DNA from: a virus
DNA length: 29,742 nt
Direction: 5' to 3' (one strand)
Virus record (IMG/VR): IMGVR_UViG_3300042453_004345
Location: 1 to 29,742 of that record
The position numbers were made by a program, and so were the translations under genes. A model generated the notes under the pieces. That model was not told the DNA's origin. It saw nothing but the letters and a program-made list of their open reading frames with translations, and ran no database searches. Below, piece by piece: positions 21,375 through 29,742 of the stretch; the first letter of the stretch is position 1, and the number at the start of each line of letters is the position of its first letter.

Positions 21375-24300
21375 TCACCTTTCATTCCAAGGTATTGTTT
21401 GTGGTTCTAACAACCAATCTTTACTATTTATTGCTTTTTCTTTTAAGATGGTTTTACTACCACCAACATCTTTTTTGATAGCATCATAAGAATACACATT
21501 AGCTTGTTTTAATAAAAATTTCAAGATATTTGTGTCATTTCCTTTCTCAATTAATCCAATTAGTTTAGCTGTTGTTTCAGGTTTGTCAAAACTGTTAGCT
21601 AATCCTCTGTAATATAACTTAACTAACTGGTTTGATACAACAGCTCCAGCAAAGCCTCCTACTGGGCCAAACGCAGCATTACCAATTGTTGCTCCTATAC
21701 CAGTCTTAGTTGCAAACCTAGTTATTGCTTGTGTGATATCTTTACTACTATCAGAATTTATTTTTATTTTATTACTTATTTCACCCACTTTATTTAACAC
21801 AACAGGTAATTTTTTTATAATAAATTCAGCTTGTTTTTCATCTCTAACCAAACTTCTAATCAGATTTTCATTATCTAAAATAGTACTTTGTATCTTAAAA
21901 GTATTAAAATCAAATCTATTATTAGTTTTTTCGTAATTTATGAAATCATCAAATATCAACTTTTTAAGTTTTATTTGTCTTAAAGCATCAAAAAGTTCTT
22001 TAGCTTTACCATCCATTTTAGATATTAACTCTCTGTTTTCATTAATATCCAAATTGTATTTATGAGCTAAATTAGCTAAACCTTGATCATTACCAGCGTT
22101 TTTAAATTCACGTGCTTTTTCCAAATCTTTTTTATTTGGAAACTTAATAACATTACTTGTACTTGTACTTGTACTTGTACTTGTACTTGTATATAATTTA
22201 TTTATTTCATAACCATCTTTATCAACTATAGTGCGTTCACCGGTTAAGGGTCTTTTATTATTTAAACCTTTTCTATATGCAAATAATATCCGATTGTAAT
22301 AATCATCTGCTAATTGTTTATTTTGTTTTAAAATATTTTCTTTAGTATGAAAATTTTTATATTGCTCTGTAGTATTACTTAAAGCTTTTCTTACCTGTTC
22401 AACACCTCTACTGGTGTTCATTATGTTAGATATATATCCAGTAGGTTCACCTTGTAATAGTGTTTTAATAATTTCATCTTGGGTAAAAGAGAAATAAACT
22501 TTAGAATCAAAATCTAAAGCTTTTCTGTAAGATGTTATAAATTCTTCCGGTAAATTTCCTAAATCCGTGTTTTTCTCAATTATTCTATCAATTAATGATA
22601 CGGCTTTTCTTTGCAATTCTTCAACATTGCTATTTCCCCTATATGAAATATCATTTAAACTTTGTCTTTTATTTACAAGCTCTATAGGATTAATTGCATT
22701 TTTTACTATTCTTCCATTTACATTTCTACTTTCAGCAGAAGAAGCAGATTGGAAAAGTCTATTAAAAGTATCTGAAACCTGTTCTATTGCTGAAATTTCA
22801 GCAGTATCATTTCTACTAGTAGGAGAAAATATTTTAAAATCATCTGATAATTGTTTTAATTCAGGTATAAATTCTTCTAAGCTAATAATACTATTTTCAT
22901 TACTACTTAAAATCTGCCGGTATCTATCATGATTTAAATTTCTTTCCTTTGTTAAAACACTATTAAATTGAGGTAAAAGAGTTTTAAAATCTTCAATTTT
23001 ATTAGTATAGGTAAGTTCACCAGCATTTTTAGAAAAATTACCCAAATTTCTTTTTACAAAATCAATCAAACCTTGTTGCGTATCTTTTAATAATTTTTCT
23101 TTTAATGTATAATCAGGTAAATATAAACCTAATTCTATTGCTTTTGCATTATGTTTTTGTAATGTATAAGCGTTAACTAAATCTTTATTTTTAGTTAACT
23201 CTCTTATAATAGTTTTTTTATCTGCACCGCTATTAAGCATATTAGCAAGTTCTGGGGCTACTGATTCAAGAAATTCCATATCAATAGGATTATCTTTTTT
23301 ATGTAACAACCAAGCAGCAAAACTTGTATTACCTTTGTGCATAATGCCTGTATCAGTTGATACATATTCAATAGCTTCTTTAGACGCTTGTTCTATATCC
23401 CTTAATCTTCTCATGGTTAATTTACCAACGTCAGTATTTGATTTGAATACTAAACCATTTATCCAATTACCGGCAGTTTCTTGAACAGTATCTAATCCTT
23501 TATATAATCCCTCTACAAAAGGTTCTTTAAGTTCAGCTACATTTTTCATCAGCCCATTATAAGTAGTTTTTGGTAAAGCTTTTTGTAATATGAATTTAGC
23601 AGTACCACTAATTCCTCCTGCATAGACACCTCTAGTAGCAACATCACCAGCAATATAACCACCAAGAGTTCTTGCAGTATCTTCTATTGGAGCTTGTTCT
23701 CTTGCTATTTCGTCTGTTTCTCTAAAATTATTAGCAAGGTATCCTCCAACTGCTGCTGCGGTAGTATTTACAGGGTTAACTTCAACACTTACTAGAGTAT
23801 TTAAAAAATTTGTAACTTTATTATTTACCAAGAAATTTTTAGCACTAGGATTACTAACAAGTGCTGCAACACCTTTACCGCCTAATTTTAAAACTCCACC
23901 TCCAGCTGACATTTCAACTAAAGACTCCACTGTATGACCGGCAGATACATAATTATCTATTACGTATTGTTGGTCAGTACCTTTATATTTTTCTATAGCG
24001 TCTGGTTTTAAATTATCTTCAACATACTGCTCGGCTACTTTACCATTCCATAGCTTATTAGCATCATCATAGGCTTGATTTGCTTGATACCTGAAATCTT
24101 TTGATGTTTCTTCCATACCTAGATTTTCAGTCAAATTAGCCATTCCACCACTAATTCCACCATAAATAGCATTACCGGCAGCAGCAACACTATCAACTGT
24201 TTTACCTAATCCTTTATTAAATCCGTAAGCAGCACTAGTAACTTTTTCTTTAAGAGATGGTTCTTTTACATTTTGTATATCGTCATCTACATCTGGTAAG

Positions 24301-24449
24301 TACCATAAGCGAGGGTCTGGTTTTTCAGGTTCATCAAAAAACCCACTATCTTTATGTTCACCATGTTTTTTTAAAGCGTCTGCCCAAAATGCTTTATCTT
24401 CTTCACTTAAATTAGTTTGGTCTGGTATTTTTAATTTTACTAAAGTCAT
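21375..24449 (-). CDS. Large ejection/internal virion protein (1024 aa)
   Basis: 1024 aa, last and largest of three consecutive late genes. Acidic N-terminus, then Ala/Gly-rich hydrophobic stretches around residues 80-105, 180-200 and 230-290 (AAAVGGYLANN, LGGYIAGDVATRGVYAGGIS) and again near 940-960 (GATIGNAAFGPVGGFAGAVV), alternating with long helices. This mix suits podovirus ejection proteins such as T7 gp16 or P22 gp16, which enter the cell envelope and form a DNA conduit. No transglycosylase motif seen. A (Thr-Ser)6 linker lies near residues 754-765. The function is from gene order and composition, not from a recognised domain. Confidence 0.6.
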   Translation of the reverse strand: MTLVKLKIPDQTNLSEEDKAFWADALKKHGEHKDSGFFDEPEKPDPRLWYLPDVDDDIQNVKEPSLKEKVTSAAYGFNKGLGKTVDSVAAAGNAIYGGISGGMANLTENLGMEETSKDFRYQANQAYDDANKLWNGKVAEQYVEDNLKPDAIEKYKGTDQQYVIDNYVSAGHTVESLVEMSAGGGVLKLGGKGVAALVSNPSAKNFLVNNKVTNFLNTLVSVEVNPVNTTAAAVGGYLANNFRETDEIAREQAPIEDTARTLGGYIAGDVATRGVYAGGISGTAKFILQKALPKTTYNGLMKNVAELKEPFVEGLYKGLDTVQETAGNWINGLVFKSNTDVGKLTMRRLRDIEQASKEAIEYVSTDTGIMHKGNTSFAAWLLHKKDNPIDMEFLESVAPELANMLNSGADKKTIIRELTKNKDLVNAYTLQKHNAKAIELGLYLPDYTLKEKLLKDTQQGLIDFVKRNLGNFSKNAGELTYTNKIEDFKTLLPQFNSVLTKERNLNHDRYRQILSSNENSIISLEEFIPELKQLSDDFKIFSPTSRNDTAEISAIEQVSDTFNRLFQSASSAESRNVNGRIVKNAINPIELVNKRQSLNDISYRGNSNVEELQRKAVSLIDRIIEKNTDLGNLPEEFITSYRKALDFDSKVYFSFTQDEIIKTLLQGEPTGYISNIMNTSRGVEQVRKALSNTTEQYKNFHTKENILKQNKQLADDYYNRILFAYRKGLNNKRPLTGERTIVDKDGYEINKLYTSTSTSTSTSTSNVIKFPNKKDLEKAREFKNAGNDQGLANLAHKYNLDINENRELISKMDGKAKELFDALRQIKLKKLIFDDFINYEKTNNRFDFNTFKIQSTILDNENLIRSLVRDEKQAEFIIKKLPVVLNKVGEISNKIKINSDSSKDITQAITRFATKTGIGATIGNAAFGPVGGFAGAVVSNQLVKLYYRGLANSFDKPETTAKLIGLIEKGNDTNILKFLLKQANVYSYDAIKKDVGGSKTILKEKAINSKDWLLEPQTIPWNER
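22155..22190 (-). repeat. Hexanucleotide tandem repeat, six copies
   Basis: ACTTGT six times (plus strand), coding for (Thr-Ser)6 in the 1024-aa protein. Exact copies of a 6-base unit keep frame when copy number changes, so linker length can vary. Confidence 0.95.
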
Positions 24450-25768
24450 TAGTTACCTGTAGCACCTTTATTTTTATATGTATTATACTCTTTACTGTTA
24501 GTATCAACAACCAAGTTTAAATTATCTTGTTCAATACCATATCTATCTTTAACAAACATATTATAATCATTGTTTATATCACCTAATTGATTTTCGTCTA
24601 ATATATTTATAGCATTATTTTTATTATAAGTGTTTTTCTGAGCTTTCATTTTTACAATAGATTTTATTAGTTTAGGTCTATCTTCTTTTAAAAATTGTAA
24701 TAAGGCTTTACGATTTTTTTCAATAGATGGTAATTTAGCAAGTATTCTATTACCCTCATCTTTAGTAAATTGCGCTCCAAGAATAGGTCGTAACATTTTT
24801 TCAAAATCTACATTACTTAATTTAGCATAATCTAAATTTGGGTCTAATCCAAAAACTTCCCCTAAAGTTCTTCTTACTTTAGTTAAATAATCAGAACCTA
24901 CTAGATTTGGGGTTTCAATAGCTATTTTACCTAATCTATCGTAGGCAGTTAATATGTTTTCACTAGCTTCCAGTTTAGGATCAAGTTTTTCTTCTATATA
25001 CTTCCTATTAGATGTTATATTTGTTGTTAATATAGTTTCTTGCTCCTTTTTACTCATAGGGTTTTGAGCTTCCATTTTAGCTTTTTCAGCTTGCGATTTA
25101 TACAATTCAGCATGAGCCTTACTAGACACGACACTAGCTCTACTTGCCTCAATAGCAGCTTTAATCTGCTCATTTTTTAGCCGTTGTTCTTCAAGCTTAT
25201 TAGCAACAGCTGCTTTTGAATTATAAGTAAGAAGTTCAGGAAAGTTCATCTGTTCTTCTTGAGGTATTACTCCTTGTAATATATCAGCTATATACTGACC
25301 TTTTACATTACCTTGACTATCCTCAACATATATCTTACCTCCACTTGAGTAAGCATACTCACCGATATCTTTACCTGTAATCTTCTTGTAATTCTCAAGT
25401 AAGGTAGGAGCCATTACATTTACAGCTTCAAAATCACCTTTTTGTAAGAAATCATTTAATGTTGTTAAGTCGTTTCTATTGTTTAAAAAGAAATTCTCAT
25501 TATCAGCTTTTATTTTAGCGTTCTTACCTGATTGCATTTCAAGAGCGTACTTATTCATAGCAAGTTCTTTTGACATATTCTCAAGTTCAGCAAGTTTAGC
25601 TTCTCTTTCATCATCGCTGTTTAATCCAACACCCAGTCCTCTAAGTAATGCTTGTTCTCTTCTTTGACCTACATTCATGGGTCTCATAGAATTAGCTTGA
25701 TCAGTAAAGGCATCACCTAATTTATCAGATGTTTTTTTTCTATTTAAAATATCAGAGTAATCTTTCAT
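24449..25768 (-). CDS. Putative internal virion protein (439 aa)
   Basis: Shares one base with both neighbours' ends (TAATG-type junctions). Mostly helical and charged: MKDYSDILNRKKTSDKLGDA at the start, a coiled coil around residues 60-90 (AKLAELENMSKELAMNKYAL), a Lys/Ala-rich helix around 190-240 (KAHAELYKSQAEKAKMEAQN). No catalytic motif. In podoviruses three such genes in a row between tail and lysis genes encode ejection proteins (T7 gp14-16 or P22 gp7, 20, 16). Assignment is by context. Confidence 0.55.
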   Translation of the reverse strand: MKDYSDILNRKKTSDKLGDAFTDQANSMRPMNVGQRREQALLRGLGVGLNSDDEREAKLAELENMSKELAMNKYALEMQSGKNAKIKADNENFFLNNRNDLTTLNDFLQKGDFEAVNVMAPTLLENYKKITGKDIGEYAYSSGGKIYVEDSQGNVKGQYIADILQGVIPQEEQMNFPELLTYNSKAAVANKLEEQRLKNEQIKAAIEASRASVVSSKAHAELYKSQAEKAKMEAQNPMSKKEQETILTTNITSNRKYIEEKLDPKLEASENILTAYDRLGKIAIETPNLVGSDYLTKVRRTLGEVFGLDPNLDYAKLSNVDFEKMLRPILGAQFTKDEGNRILAKLPSIEKNRKALLQFLKEDRPKLIKSIVKMKAQKNTYNKNNAINILDENQLGDINNDYNMFVKDRYGIEQDNLNLVVDTNSKEYNTYKNKGATGN

Positions 25769-27102
25769 TATTTTTTATCAAATATACTTTTACCTAAAGA
25801 TTTACCAAAACTACCTGTAAATGCTCCAACACCGGTATTTAAAATAGTACCGAATGGATCGCTTTTAGCTGCTTGCTCATTCTTAAATCTTTCCTGCTCT
25901 AAACTTGAGGCTTGTAACTCATTAGATTGTTTTTTATACATAGCATCGTTAGTAATTCCCATTGCATTAATAGCGTTTGTATTGTTATTAGCAATAAAGT
26001 TTAACCCCATTTTACTAGGGTCTCTATTTACAAGCATATTTAGGGTTAACTCACGTCTAGCAAGCTCTGACTGCCTTTCTGCTTTACCTTTATCAAGTTT
26101 TAACCCCTCTGTTGCTAAATCCTGCTGTCTTTCTGCTACTTGTGCATTTAATATAGCATTTGCCCTCTGCTGTTCTAACTCCTCAACACCTAAGTCCTGT
26201 TGTCTGATTTTAAGCTGGTTATCACTATCTTGAGCAAACTGCTTATACCTTAAATCACCCTCTTGTGCGAGTGTACTACCTGACTTGATTAGATTATCAA
26301 TAGACTGTTGTTTCAAATTATTTGCAAAAACATATTCTTTAAGGTTGTTTTCTATTTCAGTATCAACTTTCTGTTTTTGCAAACTAATCATAGTTCCAAG
26401 AGCAGTAGTTGAGTTATTTAAACCCATTTCCCTTAATTTTGCATCAAGTCCGTTGTATCTGATATCAAAACCCCTATCCATAGCAAGTTTATTAGCATCT
26501 TTAAATGCCCTTATCATTGGACCATATCTCTCAATTGTCATAGGATCGGATACTTCAAGTCCTGTTATAGTATCTTGCAAATCCCTAAGCCTATTACTTA
26601 CGTCACTAACAGCGGCAGCATAACGCATTTCAAAAGGAAGTAAAGCTCTTACTTCCGGTAAGTTTAAATCAATATTAGGTAAATTAGCTATTTCAGGAAG
26701 AACTGACTCAAAAGGAGCATCTAAAGGAACTCTGCCAGATAGATCATTAATTTGAATTTCAGTATCACCTCCAAATCTTTCAAGATTGGACGCCTCACCC
26801 TCTAATTGTGATATCTGACCTTTTAATCTATTTTGCCTATCTATCCAAAATTGGGTTTTATTACGATTAAATCCATCTTGAGCTTCAGCTAGACGTTTTT
26901 GCTTCTGCTTTATCTGACTTTGTAATTTAAGATAACGCTCACCTTTAGGAGATTTCTTAAATACAAATTCTTGCCCGCTTACTGCATCAAACATCCTCAT
27001 ATAATTAATAGGAGGATTACCTTTAGTAGCGTCAATAGGTGTATAAGGTGTAAAGTTTACCGGTGGTGCTTCTTCATCATCGCCACCAAAGAATCCTCCC
27101 AT
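25768..27102 (-). CDS. Putative internal virion protein (444 aa)
   Basis: Begins MGGFFGGDDEEAPPVNFTPY, a Gly-rich start also common in phage virion components, followed by coiled coil (QIKQKQKRLAEAQDGFN, about residues 63-80) and long Gln/Glu/Ala-rich helices (about 310-370, RQQDLGVEELEQQRANAIL). It ends in an amphipathic Gly-rich tail (FGTILNTGVGAFTGSFGKSL) that could insert into a membrane. First of the three ejection-protein-like genes, one-base overlaps on both sides. Function by context. Confidence 0.58.
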   Translation of the reverse strand: MGGFFGGDDEEAPPVNFTPYTPIDATKGNPPINYMRMFDAVSGQEFVFKKSPKGERYLKLQSQIKQKQKRLAEAQDGFNRNKTQFWIDRQNRLKGQISQLEGEASNLERFGGDTEIQINDLSGRVPLDAPFESVLPEIANLPNIDLNLPEVRALLPFEMRYAAAVSDVSNRLRDLQDTITGLEVSDPMTIERYGPMIRAFKDANKLAMDRGFDIRYNGLDAKLREMGLNNSTTALGTMISLQKQKVDTEIENNLKEYVFANNLKQQSIDNLIKSGSTLAQEGDLRYKQFAQDSDNQLKIRQQDLGVEELEQQRANAILNAQVAERQQDLATEGLKLDKGKAERQSELARRELTLNMLVNRDPSKMGLNFIANNNTNAINAMGITNDAMYKKQSNELQASSLEQERFKNEQAAKSDPFGTILNTGVGAFTGSFGKSLGKSIFDKK

Positions 27103-27419
27103 TAGCTAATCCCTAAATAATAATATTTTTCATTATACTTCATAAATCCAAAATGATTAAGTAATCTTAGACTTTTAATGTTATTAAGTCTTGTAATAAC
27201 CACATCATACCCTACTTTAGAGCATATATCAATAAACTTGCTTTTAAGGTTAAAATACAAATCCTTATTAAGCCATTTAGAGCGGTATGGTATGCGAATA
27301 AACAAATCAAGTACTCCCTGCTTATCAGTTCGTTTGAATACCTTTATAATCCCTGTTATATTGCCATTATTGTATAACAATATGTTTATCGTATCTTTTT
27401 TAAAATAAACTTTAATCAT
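27102..27419 (-). CDS. Small GNAT-like protein
   Basis: 105 aa from the ATG at 27419, which lies nine bases after AAAGGAG; a TTG at 27440 is a worse start. The C-terminal end (ITRLNNIKSLRLLNHFGFMK) matches the last motif of GNAT acetyltransferases (N-x-x-x-x-R-L-x-x-x-x-G-F). The acetyl-CoA loop (Q/R-x-x-G-x-G/A) is not clear, so it may not be catalytic. A small GNAT-like gene sits just before the internal virion proteins in many podoviruses, which supports the layout. It overlaps the previous gene by 8 bases. Confidence 0.6.
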   Translation of the reverse strand: MIKVYFKKDTINILLYNNGNITGIIKVFKRTDKQGVLDLFIRIPYRSKWLNKDLYFNLKSKFIDICSKVGYDVVITRLNNIKSLRLLNHFGFMKYNEKYYYLGIS

Positions 27420-28515
27420 TATCAGTAACTCCTTTAGCAATTAAAGCTGTTCTTACTTCATCATCAAAATGTCTTAATCTTAATCCCCCAAGAGGTATTA
27501 ATCTACCCTCTACTCTACAATCAGGTTTTGGATGGACGTATCCTTTTTGAAAATATCTAGGTTCTTGAGGATTCCTACCATCATTAAACCAAGGTAAATT
27601 ATCAATACTTCCTATATTTTCATAAGTATCTAGAAAATCATCATCAATAGTTTCAGGAGCTATATTAAAATATTCCAATATCTCATAATTATTTGTGTCA
27701 TAACTATTTTCTGGAAACTCATTTTTCTCTCTTTCAAAAAGGTATAAAGGATTATCACTATAATATCTGGAATGAAATAAATTAGGATGTATATTAATAT
27801 CTATACTATTATCAAGTATTTTACTTGGCAATAAGCATTTATTTACAAAGGCATCAAGACTAGCTACTCCATCTTTGCTACCTCCTACATTATATTTATC
27901 AGGTATTAACCCACTATTTATTTCACTTTGTATAGCAATTCTATCAAGAGATAATGTATTATAAGCTGTTTTTGATATGTCTATTGCATTATCATCAATG
28001 TTAATACTATCTATTGTATTATCAGATACAAAATCATTAGCAAGATTATCAGTTAAATTTAATTCTGATAATTTATTTATTTTAATACCTGTTATAGTAT
28101 CCATTTCAATATCATCATTAATAAGTTTACGCCAAATATGAGTATTATTGTATCTTGCAAAAAGAATACTGTAGTCTTCAATACAAGTTAATGGAAATAT
28201 CTGCCCAACATTATCACTGCACAATATTGATCTAGGTGTGATATTTTTTAATTTATTTAATTCAATTGAATCTTCATCTATAATATCAACAATATCAACC
28301 CATTTTATTGTACCATCACCAACGTTTACTAAAAACTTGTTAGGAACTATTTTTAATGATGTTTGTAAAGCTTCTTCAAATTTTACTTTTAGTTCGTTAT
28401 TAAAATAATCACCTAAATTATTGAATTCATTATAAAGATCAATTGATCTTATTATTTTTATTTTTTTAGACTGATTTTTAAAAAATTCCTGATCTCTATT
28501 GTAATAATTAAGCAT
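27412..28515 (-). CDS. Putative tail/fibre-associated structural protein (367 aa)
   Basis: The ATG at 28515 is one base past the previous stop; a TTG at 28527 would add four residues. The N-terminal part includes LVNVGDGTIKWVDIVDIIDE, a pattern often seen in fibre-like proteins, followed by Asn/Asp/Ile-rich repeats (TIDSINIDDNAIDISKTAYN, around residues 165-185) resembling fibre shafts. The C-terminus has Pro/Arg-rich PRYFQKGYVHPKP. No named family. It lies between the edge-cut structural gene and the GNAT-like gene. Confidence 0.5.
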   Translation of the reverse strand: MLNYYNRDQEFFKNQSKKIKIIRSIDLYNEFNNLGDYFNNELKVKFEEALQTSLKIVPNKFLVNVGDGTIKWVDIVDIIDEDSIELNKLKNITPRSILCSDNVGQIFPLTCIEDYSILFARYNNTHIWRKLINDDIEMDTITGIKINKLSELNLTDNLANDFVSDNTIDSINIDDNAIDISKTAYNTLSLDRIAIQSEINSGLIPDKYNVGGSKDGVASLDAFVNKCLLPSKILDNSIDINIHPNLFHSRYYSDNPLYLFEREKNEFPENSYDTNNYEILEYFNIAPETIDDDFLDTYENIGSIDNLPWFNDGRNPQEPRYFQKGYVHPKPDCRVEGRLIPLGGLRLRHFDDEVRTALIAKGVTDND

Positions 28516-28516
28516 A

Positions 28517-29742
28517 TCAAATACCAAGTAATGTTCTTAAATTATCATCTAACGAATTTTTATTTATAAAATTTTTACTTTTTACATTAGGGCAAGTTAT
28601 TCTATCAAGGAAGTTGTTTAAATTAAACATAGTGCTACCTAGATGATGTGATTTTATTACATTCTGTTTTTCTTTTAAAGAATAAGTAACAGTATTTGGA
28701 ACAAGTTCTAATTGTTCATACTTTATAGGAGGTTGTGGAACATAAATATTTATAGGGGTTATATTTATTTGAGTTTGCAAGTCTTGTTCGTTCTTATAAA
28801 GTGCAGGTAATAAAGCCTTATTTTTAAGCCAAGTTTGCCTATAATTATCAAATCTTGCTTTATTATTGTTATAATTTAATTTCTGCGGAACTCTTGCTAT
28901 ATTAGTAAAAAAATCTACTACAGATGTATTATAATTTTCCAAATAGCTAATATAATTAACTATTACACCATCATAAGCAGTTAATATTGCATCTTTAATT
29001 AGTTTAGCATTTACAGTGTTTATCTGTGATATTTTCTTTTGAACTTTTTTTAAATTTTTAGTAAGACTTATATATACTGGATTTTTATAAACTTGATCAG
29101 GTACTGGTTGTTCATACTTTACCAACTTATAAGCATTTTTAACTGAATAAACGCATAGTAAATAAGGATTAATTTTTTCAGGGAAAGTAATATTTGGTTT
29201 AGCAAGTATAATAGAATTTAAAGGTATTGTATTTTTATGTAATAAACCATCGCCAAATAAAGCTCTATTGTTTCCTATTAGTTTAAAATCAAAAGAATTA
29301 TCTTTTATTTTATCAGCAAATATTGAATTTGTTTTATAAACAAGCCCACTATTTCTTCTGAGTTGTAATATTTTATGATGAAGTTTATCAGCAGTTATTT
29401 GATATAAATCAAACTTGTCGTTACTTACTGATAATGTAACAATATTATTAGTTCTTACTAATAGATTTGATAATAAATAGTTTACTCCATCTTGAGATAT
29501 ATGATCTTTAGCAATAGCATTTATATCTATATTATTACTTTCAATAGCTCTATCTTCAAAATTATAACCAGATATTTTATTTGAATTTGAATAAGTATCT
29601 CTATAAATACTTTTAAATATCCCACCAACACCAAAATTATCAACATTTAATTTAAGATAATCAATATTAGTGTTTCTTTTTACAAAAAGAAGTGAGTTGT
29701 TTTTTACTAAACTTAATTTAACTAATTCTATGGAATTATTAG
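28517..29742 (-). CDS. Structural protein, 5' end beyond right edge
   Basis: Open frame of 408 complete codons plus stop, entering from the right edge without a start. A shorter TTG start at 29125 exists, but the frame is open and protein-like well before it, so the true gene is longer. The first ~200 visible residues show Asn/Asp/Ile/Leu repeats (NNIDINAIAKDHISQDG, FDLYQITADKLHHKI) like fibre shafts; the rest has a helical part (YKNEQDLQTQINITPINIYV preceded by KKVQKKISQINTVNAKLIKD) and a Pro-rich strand. No family recognised. Probably a tail fibre or tail tip component, by position. Confidence 0.55.
   Translation of the reverse strand, partial: NNSIELVKLSLVKNNSLLFVKRNTNIDYLKLNVDNFGVGGIFKSIYRDTYSNSNKISGYNFEDRAIESNNIDINAIAKDHISQDGVNYLLSNLLVRTNNIVTLSVSNDKFDLYQITADKLHHKILQLRRNSGLVYKTNSIFADKIKDNSFDFKLIGNNRALFGDGLLHKNTIPLNSIILAKPNITFPEKINPYLLCVYSVKNAYKLVKYEQPVPDQVYKNPVYISLTKNLKKVQKKISQINTVNAKLIKDAILTAYDGVIVNYISYLENYNTSVVDFFTNIARVPQKLNYNNNKARFDNYRQTWLKNKALLPALYKNEQDLQTQINITPINIYVPQPPIKYEQLELVPNTVTYSLKEKQNVIKSHHLGSTMFNLNNFLDRITCPNVKSKNFINKNSLDDNLRTLLGI

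Noticed and set aside
28517-29125. A 202-aa gene starting at TTG 29125
   Set aside because: The same frame continues open with protein-like composition to the right edge, so this is part of a longer, edge-cut gene.
1-29742. tRNA genes, insertion sequences, integrase and attachment sites
   Set aside because: No cloverleaf with a GGTTCGA-type T-arm, no transposase or recombinase motifs, and no tRNA-like attachment site were seen by eye.

Overview
The window is most of the genome of a tailed, probably short-tailed (podovirus-like) bacteriophage. It is very AT-rich (about 30% G+C by eye) and densely packed, and many genes overlap by 1 to 8 bases. The lysis cassette has an inner-membrane spanin with an overlapping lipoprotein spanin, so the host should be Gram-negative. 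A low-GC host is likely; I cannot name it. No integrase, repressor, portal or major capsid gene is present. Both edges cut through late genes, so the missing head and tail genes probably lie beyond the edges.

Layout. (1) Positions 1-4834, minus strand: start of the late operon, reading leftward from a consensus-like sigma70 promoter at 4916-4944. It holds two small proteins, small terminase, large terminase, a patatin-like phospholipase and a tail-fibre-like protein that runs off the left edge. (2) Positions 4871-5970: control and origin region. It holds an operator-like palindrome, a long hairpin best paired in minus-strand RNA, a 65-aa gene, and a gene-free block of about 680 bases. That block has three perfect DnaA boxes, about seventeen 9-bp iterons (TTACCAWCA), a 40-bp direct repeat, and a 55/65-bp inverted repeat carrying divergent promoters. 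(3) Positions 5971-19776, plus strand: early operon. First come many small uncharacterised proteins, including tiny membrane peptides, a Tad2-like (DUF2829) protein and its broken relatives, and a ribbon-helix-helix protein. Then comes the replication module: primase-helicase (PrimPol/PriCT/VirE), DUF2800 nuclease, DUF2815 ssDNA-binding protein, family B DNA polymerase, VRR-NUC nuclease, AntA/AntB antirepressor and SNF2 helicase. (4) Positions 19777-19945: convergent terminators. (5) Positions 19946-29742, minus strand: distal late genes. In transcription order they are two fibre-like structural proteins, a small GNAT-like protein, three large proteins placed like podovirus ejection (internal virion) proteins, then holin-like proteins, GH24 endolysin and the two spanins.

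How it fits together. Early and late transcription diverge from the origin region and meet at the terminators near 19.8 kb. On a circular or terminally redundant genome the minus-strand late genes would form one long unit: terminase, then head and tail genes outside the window, then fibres, ejection proteins and lysis. The most interesting parts are the compact iteron/DnaA origin framed by mirrored promoters, the phospholipase in the packaging operon, and the repeated and decaying Tad2-like tails whose last codons also form ribosome binding sites.
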